Source: Sphingomonas sp. CBMAI 2297
GTDB taxonomy: Bacteria > Pseudomonadota > Alphaproteobacteria > Sphingomonadales > Sphingomonadaceae
Assembly: GCF_029870595.1 (NCBI RefSeq)
Contig: NZ_JAPDIR010000014.1
Location: forward strand, 1-64,000
Reading direction: 5' to 3'
DNA: 64,000 bases
In this document: positions 24,753 through 33,393 of the stretch, piece by piece
Position numbering within the stretch: position 1 is the first letter of the stretch
Layout: the number at the start of each line of letters is the position of its first letter
Made by a program: the position numbers and the translations under genes
The notes under the pieces: generated by a model
The model's input: only the letters and a program-made list of their open reading frames with translations
Database searches by the model: none
What the model was told of the DNA's origin: nothing

Positions 24753-25775
24753 TCAGAATGAAAGCCGCCGCCCTTCCCGCGCGCTCTCCCGCGCCATTTC
24801 CATGATCCGCAGTCCCAGCACCGCGTCCTCGCCGCTGACCGGCACGGGCGCGCCCTCGGCGATCGCCTTGGCGATGCCGGCATAATAGCCGCGATAGTCG
24901 CCGGCCTCGGTCGGGACGATCTCGCTGCTGCCATCGGCGCGGGTGAGCCGGCCGTGGAATTGCGGCTCCTCTTCGCCCACGCCCGGATCGGTGTAGCGCG
25001 CGCCGTCCTTCACGCGCGCCTCCTGCGGGTCGAGCCCGTGCTTGGCGAAATCGGCCAGGGTGCCGTGCAGCCAGAAGCGCGGACGCGGCGTGACGAACAG
25101 CCGGCCGGCGGAAAGCGTCACCCGGCGCGCGCCATGGAACAGGGTCAGCTCGAAATAATCGTCGGTGCGCCCGCCTTCGCGCTGGACCGCGATGTCGGCA
25201 AGGATCGCCTCGGGCGGGCCGAAGAGCTGGAGCGCCTGGTCGATCAGATGCGGGCCGAGATCGGCGAGGATGCCGGCCCCGGCACCGGGATCTTCCTTCC
25301 ACGCCTGGGCGAGCGCGGGGCGGAACCGGTCCCAGCGCAGCTCGGCGAGCATGACCTCGCCGAGCACGCCGCCGTCCAGCAGCTTGCGGACGGTGCGGAA
25401 ATCGCCGTCCCAGCGACGATTGTGAAAGGCGCTGACCAGCAGGCCCCTCGCCCTGGCGAGCGCGACCAGCCCCTCGCCATCGGCAAGGCTGGTGGCGAAG
25501 GGCTTGTCGATCACGACATGCTTGCCCGCCTCCAGCGCCCGGCGCGCGAGCGGGACATGGGTGTCGTTGGGCGTGGTGACGACGACCAGCTCGATGCCCG
25601 GATCGGCGAGCAATGCTTCGGGGGTGGTGACGGGCACGTCCGGATAGCGCGCGTGCACCGCATCGGCACGCGAGGTGGCGACGGCGGCGAGCTCCAGCTC
25701 GGGCACTGCGTCCACCAGCGGCGCGTGGAAGGCAAGCCCGCCCAGTCCATAGCCGATCACTCCGGTGCGGATCAT
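24753..25775 (-). CDS. Gfo/Idh/MocA-family oxidoreductase (cytosolic)
   Basis: A 340-residue NAD(P)-dependent dehydrogenase. The Rossmann motif GVIGYGLGGLAFHAPLV opens the protein, followed by VVVTTPNDTHVPLARRALEAGKHVVIDKPFA with the conserved EKP-like DKP lysine. The C-terminal half has the family's dimer/substrate domain with GILADLGPHLIDQALQLFG (catalytic Asp/His pattern). The lack of a signal peptide separates it from the next two Gfo genes. The substrate is probably a sugar or inositol derivative. It is convergent with the GH3 gene. Confidence 0.9.
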   Translation of the reverse strand: MIRTGVIGYGLGGLAFHAPLVDAVPELELAAVATSRADAVHARYPDVPVTTPEALLADPGIELVVVTTPNDTHVPLARRALEAGKHVVIDKPFATSLADGEGLVALARARGLLVSAFHNRRWDGDFRTVRKLLDGGVLGEVMLAELRWDRFRPALAQAWKEDPGAGAGILADLGPHLIDQALQLFGPPEAILADIAVQREGGRTDDYFELTLFHGARRVTLSAGRLFVTPRPRFWLHGTLADFAKHGLDPQEARVKDGARYTDPGVGEEEPQFHGRLTRADGSSEIVPTEAGDYRGYYAGIAKAIAEGAPVPVSGEDAVLGLRIMEMARESAREGRRLSF

Positions 25776-25880
25776 GCGACGCTCCCTTGCCCTGTTGCCA
25801 CCGCCCTCTAGGGCCGGGCGGGCGGCGATGCGAAGAAAAAGCGTGACCCCGGCGCGCGGCCGGGATCACGGAGGGGGACC

Positions 25881-27224
25881 TCAGATCGCGTATTTCGCCC
25901 GTTGCGGGCGGGCGAGCATCGCATTGGCGGCATCGTCGCCGATGAACCGCTCCGCCGCGGGATCCCATTTGAGCCGCCGCCCGGTCTTCATCGCGATGTG
26001 ATGGAGCAGGCAGGTCGAGCAGGCGCGGTGGCCGATCTCGGCGGGCGCGCTGACCGGCACGCCCTTCAGGATCGCGTCCAGCCAGTTCCGATGCTGCTCG
26101 GGCGCCTTGTAGAGCCGGATCTCGTCCGGGCCGATCACGCTGTCGAGGACCCTGGGATCGCTCGCCGCGAGCGGCACGTCGGCGGGCTTGGAAGGGTCGG
26201 AGGAAGAGACCGCGCCGGTGCGCTGGACGAAGACCCAGCCCCTGTCGCCGATGAACTTCACGCCATTGGGCAGCGCGCCCGAGATCGTCATCGTGACCCC
26301 ATTGGCATAGCGGGCATGCGTCTCGAACGGCCCGTGCACGTCCCACAGGCCGGATTTGGGAAATTCGGCGCTGCCCCAGATCTCGACCGGACCGCTATGC
26401 TCCATGTCCATGCCCCAATGGGCGATGTCGACATGATGCGCGCCCCAGCCGGTGATCATGCCGGCGCCGAACTGCTCCATGCGGAGCCAGCCGGGCCGAT
26501 CCTCGAAGCTGTTCTGCGGGTGGACGCGCGTCTCGGTGTAATAGACTTCGGGCGTCGTCCCCAGCCAGGCATCGTAATCGAGGTTGGAAGGGATCGGCAT
26601 CCGCGGCGCCGCGGGGCCCGAAGGATCGCCCGGCAGGCCGATCTCGACATGCTTCAGCCTGCCGATCCGGCCGTTGCGGACCAGCTCGCAGGCGCGGTGG
26701 AATTGCGGCCAGGGGTCCTGCCCGCGCTGCTGCGAGCCGATCTGGAGAACCCGCCCGGACTGCTTCACTTCGTCCGCCATCCGCCGCCCCTCGGCGATGG
26801 TGAGCGAAGCGGGCTTCTGGAGATAGACATGCTTGCCCGCCCGCACCGCATGCACGGCGAGCGGGGCGTGCTGGTGGTCGGGCGTGGAGATCAGCACCGC
26901 GTCGATATCCTTCGCGGCGAGCAGCTCGCGATAATCGGCATGGCCGCGCGTGCCCGAATAGGGCTTGCCGGTGCTGGCGGCATAGCGATCGTCGACCAGC
27001 TGCATGCCGGCGCCGAGCCGCCTGGTATCGAGGTCGCACACCGCGACGATCTGCGCGTCGGCATGCTTGTGGATCTCCTTCATGTCGTGGACGCGGCTGA
27101 TCCGGCCGACGCCGATCGCGCCGATCGTCACTCGGTTCGACGGCGCGTTCGCTCCGAACACGCTCGCCGGCACGATCATCGGCGCCGCGATGGCCCCGAG
27201 CGTCTGGCGTCTGGAAAGCCGCAT
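25881..27224 (-). CDS. Tat-exported Gfo/Idh/MocA-family oxidoreductase
   Basis: A 447-residue protein beginning MRLSRRQTLGAIAAPMIVPA, a twin-arginine signal. A Rossmann domain follows (VTIGAIGVGRISRVHDMKE), then ISTPDHQHAPLAVHAVRAGKHVYLQKP with the EKP-type QKP lysine. The C-terminal domain contains GAGMITGWGAHHVDIAHWGM. Tat export suggests the NAD(P) cofactor is bound tightly before transport, as in glucose-fructose oxidoreductase-like enzymes. The start at 27224 has GAGAG just upstream. It lies 19 bp after another Tat-exported Gfo gene, with a cupin gene and GH97 further upstream, all on the minus strand. Confidence 0.9.
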   Translation of the reverse strand: MRLSRRQTLGAIAAPMIVPASVFGANAPSNRVTIGAIGVGRISRVHDMKEIHKHADAQIVAVCDLDTRRLGAGMQLVDDRYAASTGKPYSGTRGHADYRELLAAKDIDAVLISTPDHQHAPLAVHAVRAGKHVYLQKPASLTIAEGRRMADEVKQSGRVLQIGSQQRGQDPWPQFHRACELVRNGRIGRLKHVEIGLPGDPSGPAAPRMPIPSNLDYDAWLGTTPEVYYTETRVHPQNSFEDRPGWLRMEQFGAGMITGWGAHHVDIAHWGMDMEHSGPVEIWGSAEFPKSGLWDVHGPFETHARYANGVTMTISGALPNGVKFIGDRGWVFVQRTGAVSSSDPSKPADVPLAASDPRVLDSVIGPDEIRLYKAPEQHRNWLDAILKGVPVSAPAEIGHRACSTCLLHHIAMKTGRRLKWDPAAERFIGDDAANAMLARPQRAKYAI

Positions 27225-27243
27225 GCCTCTCTCCTTCCCTGGT

Positions 27244-28389
27244 TCAGGCCGAAACCGGCCGGGTGGCGTTCTTCTGTGCGGTGAGCACCAGCTCGGCGGC
27301 GAGCAGCGCCTGGTCCTGGTCCTGCGCGACGCTGCTGCGCTCGACGACATCGGCGATGAACTGCGGGCCGAAGGGGAGATGGACCTTGGAGCAGTCCATA
27401 TATTGCACGCCCTGCCGGTCGCAGATCAGCAGGTGGTTGCCGCCGGGCCGGCCGGCGATGTCCACATATTTGCGCAGCTCGATATAGCCCTCGGTGCCGA
27501 GGATGAAGAGCCGGCCGTCACCCCAGGTCGGCAGCCCGTCGGGCGTGAACCAGTCGACCCGGACATAGCCGGTGCCGCCGTCGCCGCTGAGCATCATGTC
27601 GCCGAAATCCTCGAAGCCGGGCTTGTCCGGCCAGTTCAGGTTGCCGGTCTGCGCGGCAACGACATGCGCGGTTTTCGAGCCGGTGTAGAACAGGAACTGG
27701 TCGGCCTGATGGCTGCCGATATCGGTGAGGATGCCGCCATAGCGCGCCTTGTCCCAGAACCAGTCCGGCCGGCCCGAGCCGACGCGGTGGGGGGCGAGGT
27801 TGACGGTCTGGATCACCTTGCCGATCCGGCCCTGCCGGACCAGCTCGCCGGCCTGGACGGCGGCGCGCACCTCGAGCCGCTCGGAATACATGATCGCGAA
27901 CTTGCGCCGGGTCTCGGCGATGGTACGGCGAACCTCGGCGAGCTGGCCGAGACTGGTGATCGCCGGCTTGTCGCCGAGATAGTCCTTGCCCGCCCGCATC
28001 GCCCGGATGCCGAGCGGGGCGCGGAGATCGGGGATCGGCGCGCCTGCGATCAGCCTGATCGTCTTGTCGCCGAGGATCTCGTCCTCGCTCCGCGCCAGCT
28101 TCACGGCATTGCCATAGCGCTTGCGGAACATGTCCACCTGTCGTGGATCGGCCGCATGGAAGGCCTTGAGCACGCCGCCGCCGCGGATCATCGCGTCGGT
28201 CATCGAATAGATGTGCGCATGATCGAGGCCGATCACGCCGAAATCGATCCTGTGCTTCACGCCCGGCTCGGGGCCGATGGGCGCGGCATTCTCGGACGGG
28301 GCGTTGCCCGAGCTCTGCGACTGGGCGAGAACTTCGGGCGGCAGCATCGCGGCGATGCCCGCGATGCCAAGGATCGAACGACGGTCCAT
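27244..28389 (-). CDS. Tat-exported Gfo/Idh/MocA-family oxidoreductase (second)
   Basis: A 381-residue protein with a Tat-like start (MDRRSILGIAGIAAMLPP). The N-terminal domain (HRIDFGVIGLDHAHIYSM) departs from the usual GxGxxG with GLDHAH, a pattern seen in some periplasmic Gfo paralogues. AGKDYLGDKPAITS gives the DKP lysine, and GGILTDIGSHQADQFLFY is the C-domain active-site region. It is not a close duplicate of the gene that follows it. Its place in the minus-strand cluster with a cupin, GH97 and an SGNH hydrolase suggests work on a sugar released in the periplasm. The substrate is unknown. Confidence 0.88.
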   Translation of the reverse strand: MDRRSILGIAGIAAMLPPEVLAQSQSSGNAPSENAAPIGPEPGVKHRIDFGVIGLDHAHIYSMTDAMIRGGGVLKAFHAADPRQVDMFRKRYGNAVKLARSEDEILGDKTIRLIAGAPIPDLRAPLGIRAMRAGKDYLGDKPAITSLGQLAEVRRTIAETRRKFAIMYSERLEVRAAVQAGELVRQGRIGKVIQTVNLAPHRVGSGRPDWFWDKARYGGILTDIGSHQADQFLFYTGSKTAHVVAAQTGNLNWPDKPGFEDFGDMMLSGDGGTGYVRVDWFTPDGLPTWGDGRLFILGTEGYIELRKYVDIAGRPGGNHLLICDRQGVQYMDCSKVHLPFGPQFIADVVERSSVAQDQDQALLAAELVLTAQKNATRPVSA

Positions 28390-28405
28390 TTCTCGAAGCT
28401 CCCTG

Positions 28406-28849
28406 TCACTGCGCCGGCGTGGCGGCAGTCTTCCAGTTGATGACATGATAGGTGGCCGGGGTCCCGCCCACATTGCGCAACGCATGTTGCGCGTTCGACG
28501 CATTGAAGATCACCGAACCGGGCCCGAGCCGCTCCCATCTGCCGCCCGAAAGCGCCTCGACCGTCCCCTGGTCGATGATCACCAGCTCCTCGTTGGGATG
28601 CTGGTGCGGCGGATGCGAGGACAGGCCCGGGTTGAGCGTGGTGACGTGCATCTCGAGCTCGGCCAGCGTCGCGGTGGGCTGACGGACGAGATTGCGGAGC
28701 GCGCCGACATCGGTCTTCTGCACGGCCAGCCGGTTCCAGTCCCACACTGCCGGCCCGAGCACATCCTGCCGCTGTGCCAGGGCATTGGCACCCCAGCCGA
28801 GCAGCAGCGCGGCCGCCGCGACGGCCAGGTCCCTTTGCGTGATTCGCAT
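28406..28849 (-). CDS. Exported single-domain cupin protein
   Basis: A 147-residue protein with an N-terminal hydrophobic signal (DLAVAAAALLLGWGANALAQ) and one cupin_2 barrel. The first cupin motif is HPPHQHPNEELVIIDQGTVEAL (His, His, Glu ligands) and the second GPGSVIFNASNAQHALRNVG (His). It could bind a metal and a sugar or lactone in the periplasm. The ATG at 28849 is preferred because AAGGAG lies 7 nt ahead; GTG codons lie just before it. It is 16 bp upstream of a Gfo gene and likely co-transcribed with it. Confidence 0.82.
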   Translation of the reverse strand: MRITQRDLAVAAAALLLGWGANALAQRQDVLGPAVWDWNRLAVQKTDVGALRNLVRQPTATLAELEMHVTTLNPGLSSHPPHQHPNEELVIIDQGTVEALSGGRWERLGPGSVIFNASNAQHALRNVGGTPATYHVINWKTAATPAQ

Positions 28850-28927
28850 CACCACTCTCCTTGCCCGCGCGATCGCTCGCCGCGTCGGACGTCAGAGTGT
28901 TATCCGCAATTGTCCGAGTTTTGAACC

Positions 28928-30877
28928 CTATTTTTCGAACATAGCGGCGGCGCCGCCATGCGCGGCGAGATCGAGGGTCAGCGCCTCCCCTTCCGCCACC
29001 CGCCGTTCGGTGAGGATCGCGGCGTCGGGCTTGTCGCCATCGCTCCACAATCGCATCGCCGCGCCGCGCCGGCCGAGGAAATCGAGCGGCACGGTGACCT
29101 TGCGCGCGGTCTCGCTGTTCAGCGCGCCGAGGAACCAGCGCGCGCCCTTGCGCCGGGCGAGGACGATATACTCCCCCGTCTCCCCGGCGAGATAGCGCGT
29201 CTCGTCCCAGCTTGCCGGCACCGCCTTGATGAAGTCGAAGCCGGCGGGACTGGCGGCATAGGTGTCCGGACTGTCGGAGACCGCGGCGACCGGCGACAGG
29301 AAGGCGACGTACAGCGCCAGGCCGTGCGCGCGGCTGGTCTGGACGAAGGGCAGGTCGCCGCGGATGCGGAAAGCCTCGGGCGTCACGTTGCGGAAGCCGC
29401 CGGGAGTATAGTCCATCGGGCCGATCAGGCCGCGGGTGAAGGCGAGCATGACATTGTGGCGCGACGTCACCCGGCGCGACCATTTGTTGTACTCGGCGCC
29501 CATCACGCCTTCCTGGGTCATGAAATTGGGCCAGGTGCGCGCCAGCCCGCGCGGCGGATAGGCGCCGTGGAAGTCGACCATGATGTGGTGGCGGGCGGCG
29601 GCGGCCAGCGTGCGCGCATACCAGTTGACCATCCACTGGTCGTCCCGGTCCATGAAATCGACCTTGATCCCGGCGATGCCGAGCTTCTCATATTCTGCGA
29701 GCGCGTCTTCCTGCTGCTCGTCCAGCGCCTGCCAGTGCATCCAGAGCCAGAGGCGGACCTTCTTCGATCTGGCGTAGTCGACCACTTCGCGAAGGTTGAG
29801 CGCGTCGGTCCATTTGGTGATGTCGACGCCCGGGCGGCGCACTCCGCCGCCGCCGGCGCCGGCATACCAGCCCTCGTCGATCATGGTATAGGGCAGGCCG
29901 TTGGCGGCGGCGAAGTCGATCAGCGCCTTGGCGACGGCGGTGGTGCTGCGCTGTCCGGGCAGCGCCGCAATCACCGGGCCGCTCCACCAGTCCCAGCTCG
30001 TCAGGCCGGGCTTGATCCAGCCGGTGTCCTCGATCCGGCTCGGGCTGGAGAGGTCGAGGACCAAGGTGGACTCGTTGAGCTTGCCCAGCTGATCGGCGAG
30101 CATCACCACCCGCCACGGCGTGACGATCGGGCTGCCGATCCGCGTGTGGACGGCGATGCGATAATCATCGAGCGAGGGCGACAGCTTGACCTGCAGCCCG
30201 GGCCCGCCATCGCCCCGGCCGGTGAGGTACATGCCGGCAAAGTCGAGCAGGTCCGCCTCGGTCAGGGCGAAGGCCGCCTTGCCGGTCTCGCAGGCGAAAG
30301 GCAGGCTGAAGAGATTATGGTCGCGCAGGTGCGGCACGTCCACGGGATCGAATTCGCCTTCATGGCTGGAGCCGAACTTGCCGACGTTGAAGCCCCAGCA
30401 TTTATAGGTCGGCGGAAAATAGAAGCCGGTGCGCTCGTAGCGGACGATCGCGGCCGCGGTCTGCGGCTGGACCGGCACGACGGTGCGAAAGGCGACGCCA
30501 TCGTCATAGGCGCGCAACACCACGTCCATCCGGCGCTTCGCCCCGCCCTTCTCCTGGAAATGCACAGTGAGCTGGTTGTAATGGTCGCGCCCTTCGGCGG
30601 CGTTGCCGGCGACGATCGGATAGCGGGCATCCGCGCTGGCCGTCTCCGAGCCGGTGATCGCCAGGCCATAGCCGAGCGTGTCGGCATCGAGATCGAGCAG
30701 GATCGGCGACGGCGCGAGCACCAGGCTGCCGCCGCGCGACACGGCATAGACCGGCGTGCCCGCGCCGTTCAGCTGGAGCGAGATGCGGTTGCTGCCGTCG
30801 GGCGACGCGGCGGTGAGGACCTGTGCGCCGGCGGGCGCGGCGAGGAGCAGCACCAATGCCGCGAGCGCCACCCTCAC
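28928..30877 (-). CDS. Glycoside hydrolase family 97 (retaining, alpha-galactosidase-like), exported
   Basis: A 649-residue enzyme with a Sec signal (about residues 1-18, AAPAGAQ). An N-terminal beta-sandwich (GH97_N) is followed by the barrel with TSWDWWSGPV, YTMIDEGWYAG and IAGIKVDFMDRDDQWMVNWY, and a C-terminal beta domain (VPLDFLGRRGAAMRLWSDG). In retaining GH97 members the Asp of the KVDFMDRDDQ segment is the nucleophile, whereas inverting SusB-type alpha-glucosidases lack it, so a retaining alpha-galactosidase-type activity is inferred. The GTG start overlaps the SGNH hydrolase stop by 4 nt. Confidence 0.9.
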   Translation of the reverse strand: MRVALAALVLLLAAPAGAQVLTAASPDGSNRISLQLNGAGTPVYAVSRGGSLVLAPSPILLDLDADTLGYGLAITGSETASADARYPIVAGNAAEGRDHYNQLTVHFQEKGGAKRRMDVVLRAYDDGVAFRTVVPVQPQTAAAIVRYERTGFYFPPTYKCWGFNVGKFGSSHEGEFDPVDVPHLRDHNLFSLPFACETGKAAFALTEADLLDFAGMYLTGRGDGGPGLQVKLSPSLDDYRIAVHTRIGSPIVTPWRVVMLADQLGKLNESTLVLDLSSPSRIEDTGWIKPGLTSWDWWSGPVIAALPGQRSTTAVAKALIDFAAANGLPYTMIDEGWYAGAGGGGVRRPGVDITKWTDALNLREVVDYARSKKVRLWLWMHWQALDEQQEDALAEYEKLGIAGIKVDFMDRDDQWMVNWYARTLAAAARHHIMVDFHGAYPPRGLARTWPNFMTQEGVMGAEYNKWSRRVTSRHNVMLAFTRGLIGPMDYTPGGFRNVTPEAFRIRGDLPFVQTSRAHGLALYVAFLSPVAAVSDSPDTYAASPAGFDFIKAVPASWDETRYLAGETGEYIVLARRKGARWFLGALNSETARKVTVPLDFLGRRGAAMRLWSDGDKPDAAILTERRVAEGEALTLDLAAHGGAAAMFEK

Positions 30878-31596
30878 GCCCTGTGCGCCTTCAGCACCGG
30901 GGCGAGCACGCTCTCCATCGCGGCGAAGCCCTGGCCGGTCGGATGGACGCCGTCAAAGGCCATGCCGGGCTTCATCGCCCCCGCCTCAGTGGCCAGCACC
31001 CCGGTATAATCGATGAAGGTCGCGCGGGCGTGGCGGGCATAGTTGCCCAGGAACAGATTGATCCGCCGGATCGGGTCGACCGGATCCAGGCCCGGGCGCC
31101 AGGGAAAATGGTCGGCCGGCGGCACCGCGCCGAGCAGCACCGCGATGCCATGCGCCTGGGCGAGCTCCGTCATCGCCTGGAGATTGTCGCAGCTTTGCTG
31201 GACCGTCATCCTGCCCGTGTTCCCGGCAACGTCGTTGGTGCCGGCCATGATGTGGACGAGACGCGGGCGCAGCCGGATCACATCGGCCATCATGCGGAGC
31301 ACCATCTGCGGCGTGGTCTGCCCGCCGATGCCGCGGCCGATGCGGCCGGGGGTGAAGAAGCCGGGCCGGCTGTCGGCCCAGATCTGAGTGATCGAATCGC
31401 CCATGAAGACGATGTCGACCTTCCGGCCCGAGGCGATCAGCTTTTCGTTGTCGGCAGCGTAATGGCCCAGCCAGGGCCAGTCCTCCTTCAACTGGCGCTG
31501 GCGCTTCTCATCGCCGCTCTCCTGCCATTTCCCGGCACATGCCGCGGCGGGGACGAGCAGCATCCCGGCAAGGAACCCACGGCGGACCATCGACAT
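30874..31596 (-). CDS. SGNH/GDSL-family hydrolase, exported
   Basis: A 240-residue esterase-like protein. The N-terminal hydrophobic signal ends LVPAAACAGK, possibly a lipobox. The SGNH blocks are clear: block I VFMGDSITQIW (Ser nucleophile), block II GRGIGGQTT (Gly), block III MAGTNDVAG (Asn) and block V FDGVHPTGQG (Asp/His). Homologues deacetylate or de-esterify sugars. Tight coupling to GH97 suggests it removes acyl groups from the same glycan. The ATG at 31596 is preferred because GGAGA lies 7 nt upstream; GTG at 31599 and ATG at 31590 are alternatives. Confidence 0.88.
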   Translation of the reverse strand: MSMVRRGFLAGMLLVPAAACAGKWQESGDEKRQRQLKEDWPWLGHYAADNEKLIASGRKVDIVFMGDSITQIWADSRPGFFTPGRIGRGIGGQTTPQMVLRMMADVIRLRPRLVHIMAGTNDVAGNTGRMTVQQSCDNLQAMTELAQAHGIAVLLGAVPPADHFPWRPGLDPVDPIRRINLFLGNYARHARATFIDYTGVLATEAGAMKPGMAFDGVHPTGQGFAAMESVLAPVLKAHRA

Positions 31597-31846
31597 CACG
31601 GCGTCTCCAGCATCGGACGGATGCCGCCGACACTAGCGCCCGGCCGCTCCGTGCGGAAGCGCCCAGGGAGGGGACGGGTTTTCGGAACAAAAGCCCGCAA
31701 GTTCCAGCGGACAGGGCCGTTTATGGAATCGGCCCGGCATTGCGCGCGGATGACGGGATCGTGTCGGACGGCGTTACGCGCACCAGTCCGTTCCTTGCCG
31801 CCGGAGGGGGGCTCCCCCTGGATCCGGCGGCAAGCGAACGGTCTTC

Positions 31847-33193
31847 TCAGTGGATCGACGCAGCCTCGCCCTCGGCCCGGACCACCGGCGCACGGCCCGC
31901 AGCGATCGCGAACACGCACAGGGCGACATAGCAGGCCGCCGGCACGACCAGCGCGAAGGCATAGCCATGCGCGCCCGAGATCAGCCCGACGAGCAGGGGC
32001 AGCACCGCGCCGCCGACGATGGCGGTGCAGAGCAGGCCCGAGGTCGCTTCCGCACTCGCGGTGGAACGCTCGAGCGTGAGCGTGAAGATCACCGGGAACA
32101 TGATCGAGTTGAACAGGCCGATGCTCAGCGCGACGAAGCCCGCGGTGACGCCGCCGACCACGAAGACATAGAGGCACATCGCGGCGGCGATGGCGGTGAA
32201 CAGCGCCAGCAGGCGGTCGGCGCGGACAACCGTCAGCAGGCCCGAGCCGAGGAAACGGCCGACCATCGCGCCGCCCCAGTAGAAGGCGACGGCCTTGCCG
32301 GCTTCCTGGAGCGAGACGCCCGGAATGCCGTCGCTGCCCATCAGATAGCCGAGCACCGGCACCCCGAACGCGGCGTCCGAATGGCCCCAGATCGCGTCCG
32401 AATTCAGGAACAGCGCCATCTGCGTGCCGATCGCGACCTCGGCACCGACATAGAGGAAGATCGCGAGCGCGCCGAGCAGCGCCCATTTGGAGGTGAGCGC
32501 ATCGGTGAACAGCGCCCAGAAACCGCGCTGCGGGCCGGTCGCCGGAGGCGCCGCCTCGGTGACGACACGGCGGCTCAGATAGAAGAACACCGCGAGCGCG
32601 GCGATCAGGCCGCAGATCCAGAAATAGGCGGAGTCGATGCCGGCCAGCGCCTGGGCGCGGATTTCCGGCGTGACGACCGTGCCTTCCTTCACTTCGACGC
32701 CCTTGAGGAACAGGTGCGCGCCGAGCAGCGGGCCGAGGAAGGTGCCGAACGAGTTGAACGTCTGGCTGAGCACCAGGCGGAAATGGCTGCCCTTGGGATT
32801 GCCCAGCGCGGCAGCGAGCGGATTGGCCGCCACCTGCAGGATGGTGATGCCGCTCGCCAGCACGAACAGGCCAAGCAGCACCAGCCAGTAATTGGCGATG
32901 TTCGCGGCGGCGAGCATGATCAGGCAGCCGGCGATCATCGTGACGAGCGCCGCGAGGATCGAAGGCACCGCCTTCAACCTGCTGACCAGCACGGCAGCGG
33001 GAAGCGAGACGACGAAATAGGCGAAGAAGAACGCGAACGCGCTCGCCTGGGCCTGGAAGTCGGTGAGCGTGAAGATGCCCTTCACCGCGGCGACCAGCGG
33101 ATCGACCAGCGAGGTGATGAACCCCCAGGCGAAGAAAAGCGTGGTGACGGCGGCGAAGGCCAGCGTCGTCTGCGTGGAACGTGCGGATGCCAA
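31847..33193 (-). CDS. MFS sugar permease (FucP/GluP type)
   Basis: A protein of about 448 residues with 12 predicted helices. The opening FAAVTTLFFAWGFITSLVDPLV and LQVAANPLAAALGNP are typical of the fucose/glucose-galactose proton symporters. A TTG at 33193 is proposed as start because AGGGGAGA lies 6-8 nt upstream. The ATG at 33241 would place that ribosome site inside the gene and add a basic, non-conserved leader. It is upstream of and in the same direction as the SGNH, GH97, cupin and Gfo genes, so it likely imports the released sugar. A LacI-type operator core lies 68 bp upstream. Confidence 0.87.
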   Translation of the reverse strand: MASARSTQTTLAFAAVTTLFFAWGFITSLVDPLVAAVKGIFTLTDFQAQASAFAFFFAYFVVSLPAAVLVSRLKAVPSILAALVTMIAGCLIMLAAANIANYWLVLLGLFVLASGITILQVAANPLAAALGNPKGSHFRLVLSQTFNSFGTFLGPLLGAHLFLKGVEVKEGTVVTPEIRAQALAGIDSAYFWICGLIAALAVFFYLSRRVVTEAAPPATGPQRGFWALFTDALTSKWALLGALAIFLYVGAEVAIGTQMALFLNSDAIWGHSDAAFGVPVLGYLMGSDGIPGVSLQEAGKAVAFYWGGAMVGRFLGSGLLTVVRADRLLALFTAIAAAMCLYVFVVGGVTAGFVALSIGLFNSIMFPVIFTLTLERSTASAEATSGLLCTAIVGGAVLPLLVGLISGAHGYAFALVVPAACYVALCVFAIAAGRAPVVRAEGEAASIH

Positions 33194-33260
33194 GATATCT
33201 CTCCCCTGCGGACGTCGCCCGCTTCTTCCCCTGGCGGGCATTTGTCCGAAACTGGTCCGA

Positions 33261-33268
33261 CAACGTTG
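33261..33268. promoter_or_regulatory. LacI-type operator core upstream of the sugar permease gene
   Basis: CAACGTTG is a perfect 8-bp palindrome with the central CG typical of LacI/GalR sites, 68 bp before the permease start, in the gap shared with the divergent L,D-transpeptidase gene. The flanks are not symmetric, so confidence is modest. Confidence 0.35.
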
Positions 33269-33393
33269 CCAATGTCAAGGCACGTCGTCGCATCGTGCAA
33301 ATTCGACGCTCGCCACGCGCGCCCGGTTTGGCTTAATAGCAAGTGGCGATTCAGGTCGCCCGGCCCCAGGGCGGCCGCGGAGGAGATTTGCGA

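Noticed and set aside
28958..31009. Long plus-strand open frame (683 codons) across the GH97 region
   Set aside because: Antisense to GH97 and SGNH genes with clear catalytic motifs; the translated product is low-complexity and domain-free.
33193..33241. ATG at 33241 as the start of the sugar permease
   Set aside because: It would bury a good ribosome site inside the gene and add a basic non-membrane leader; TTG 33193 fits better.
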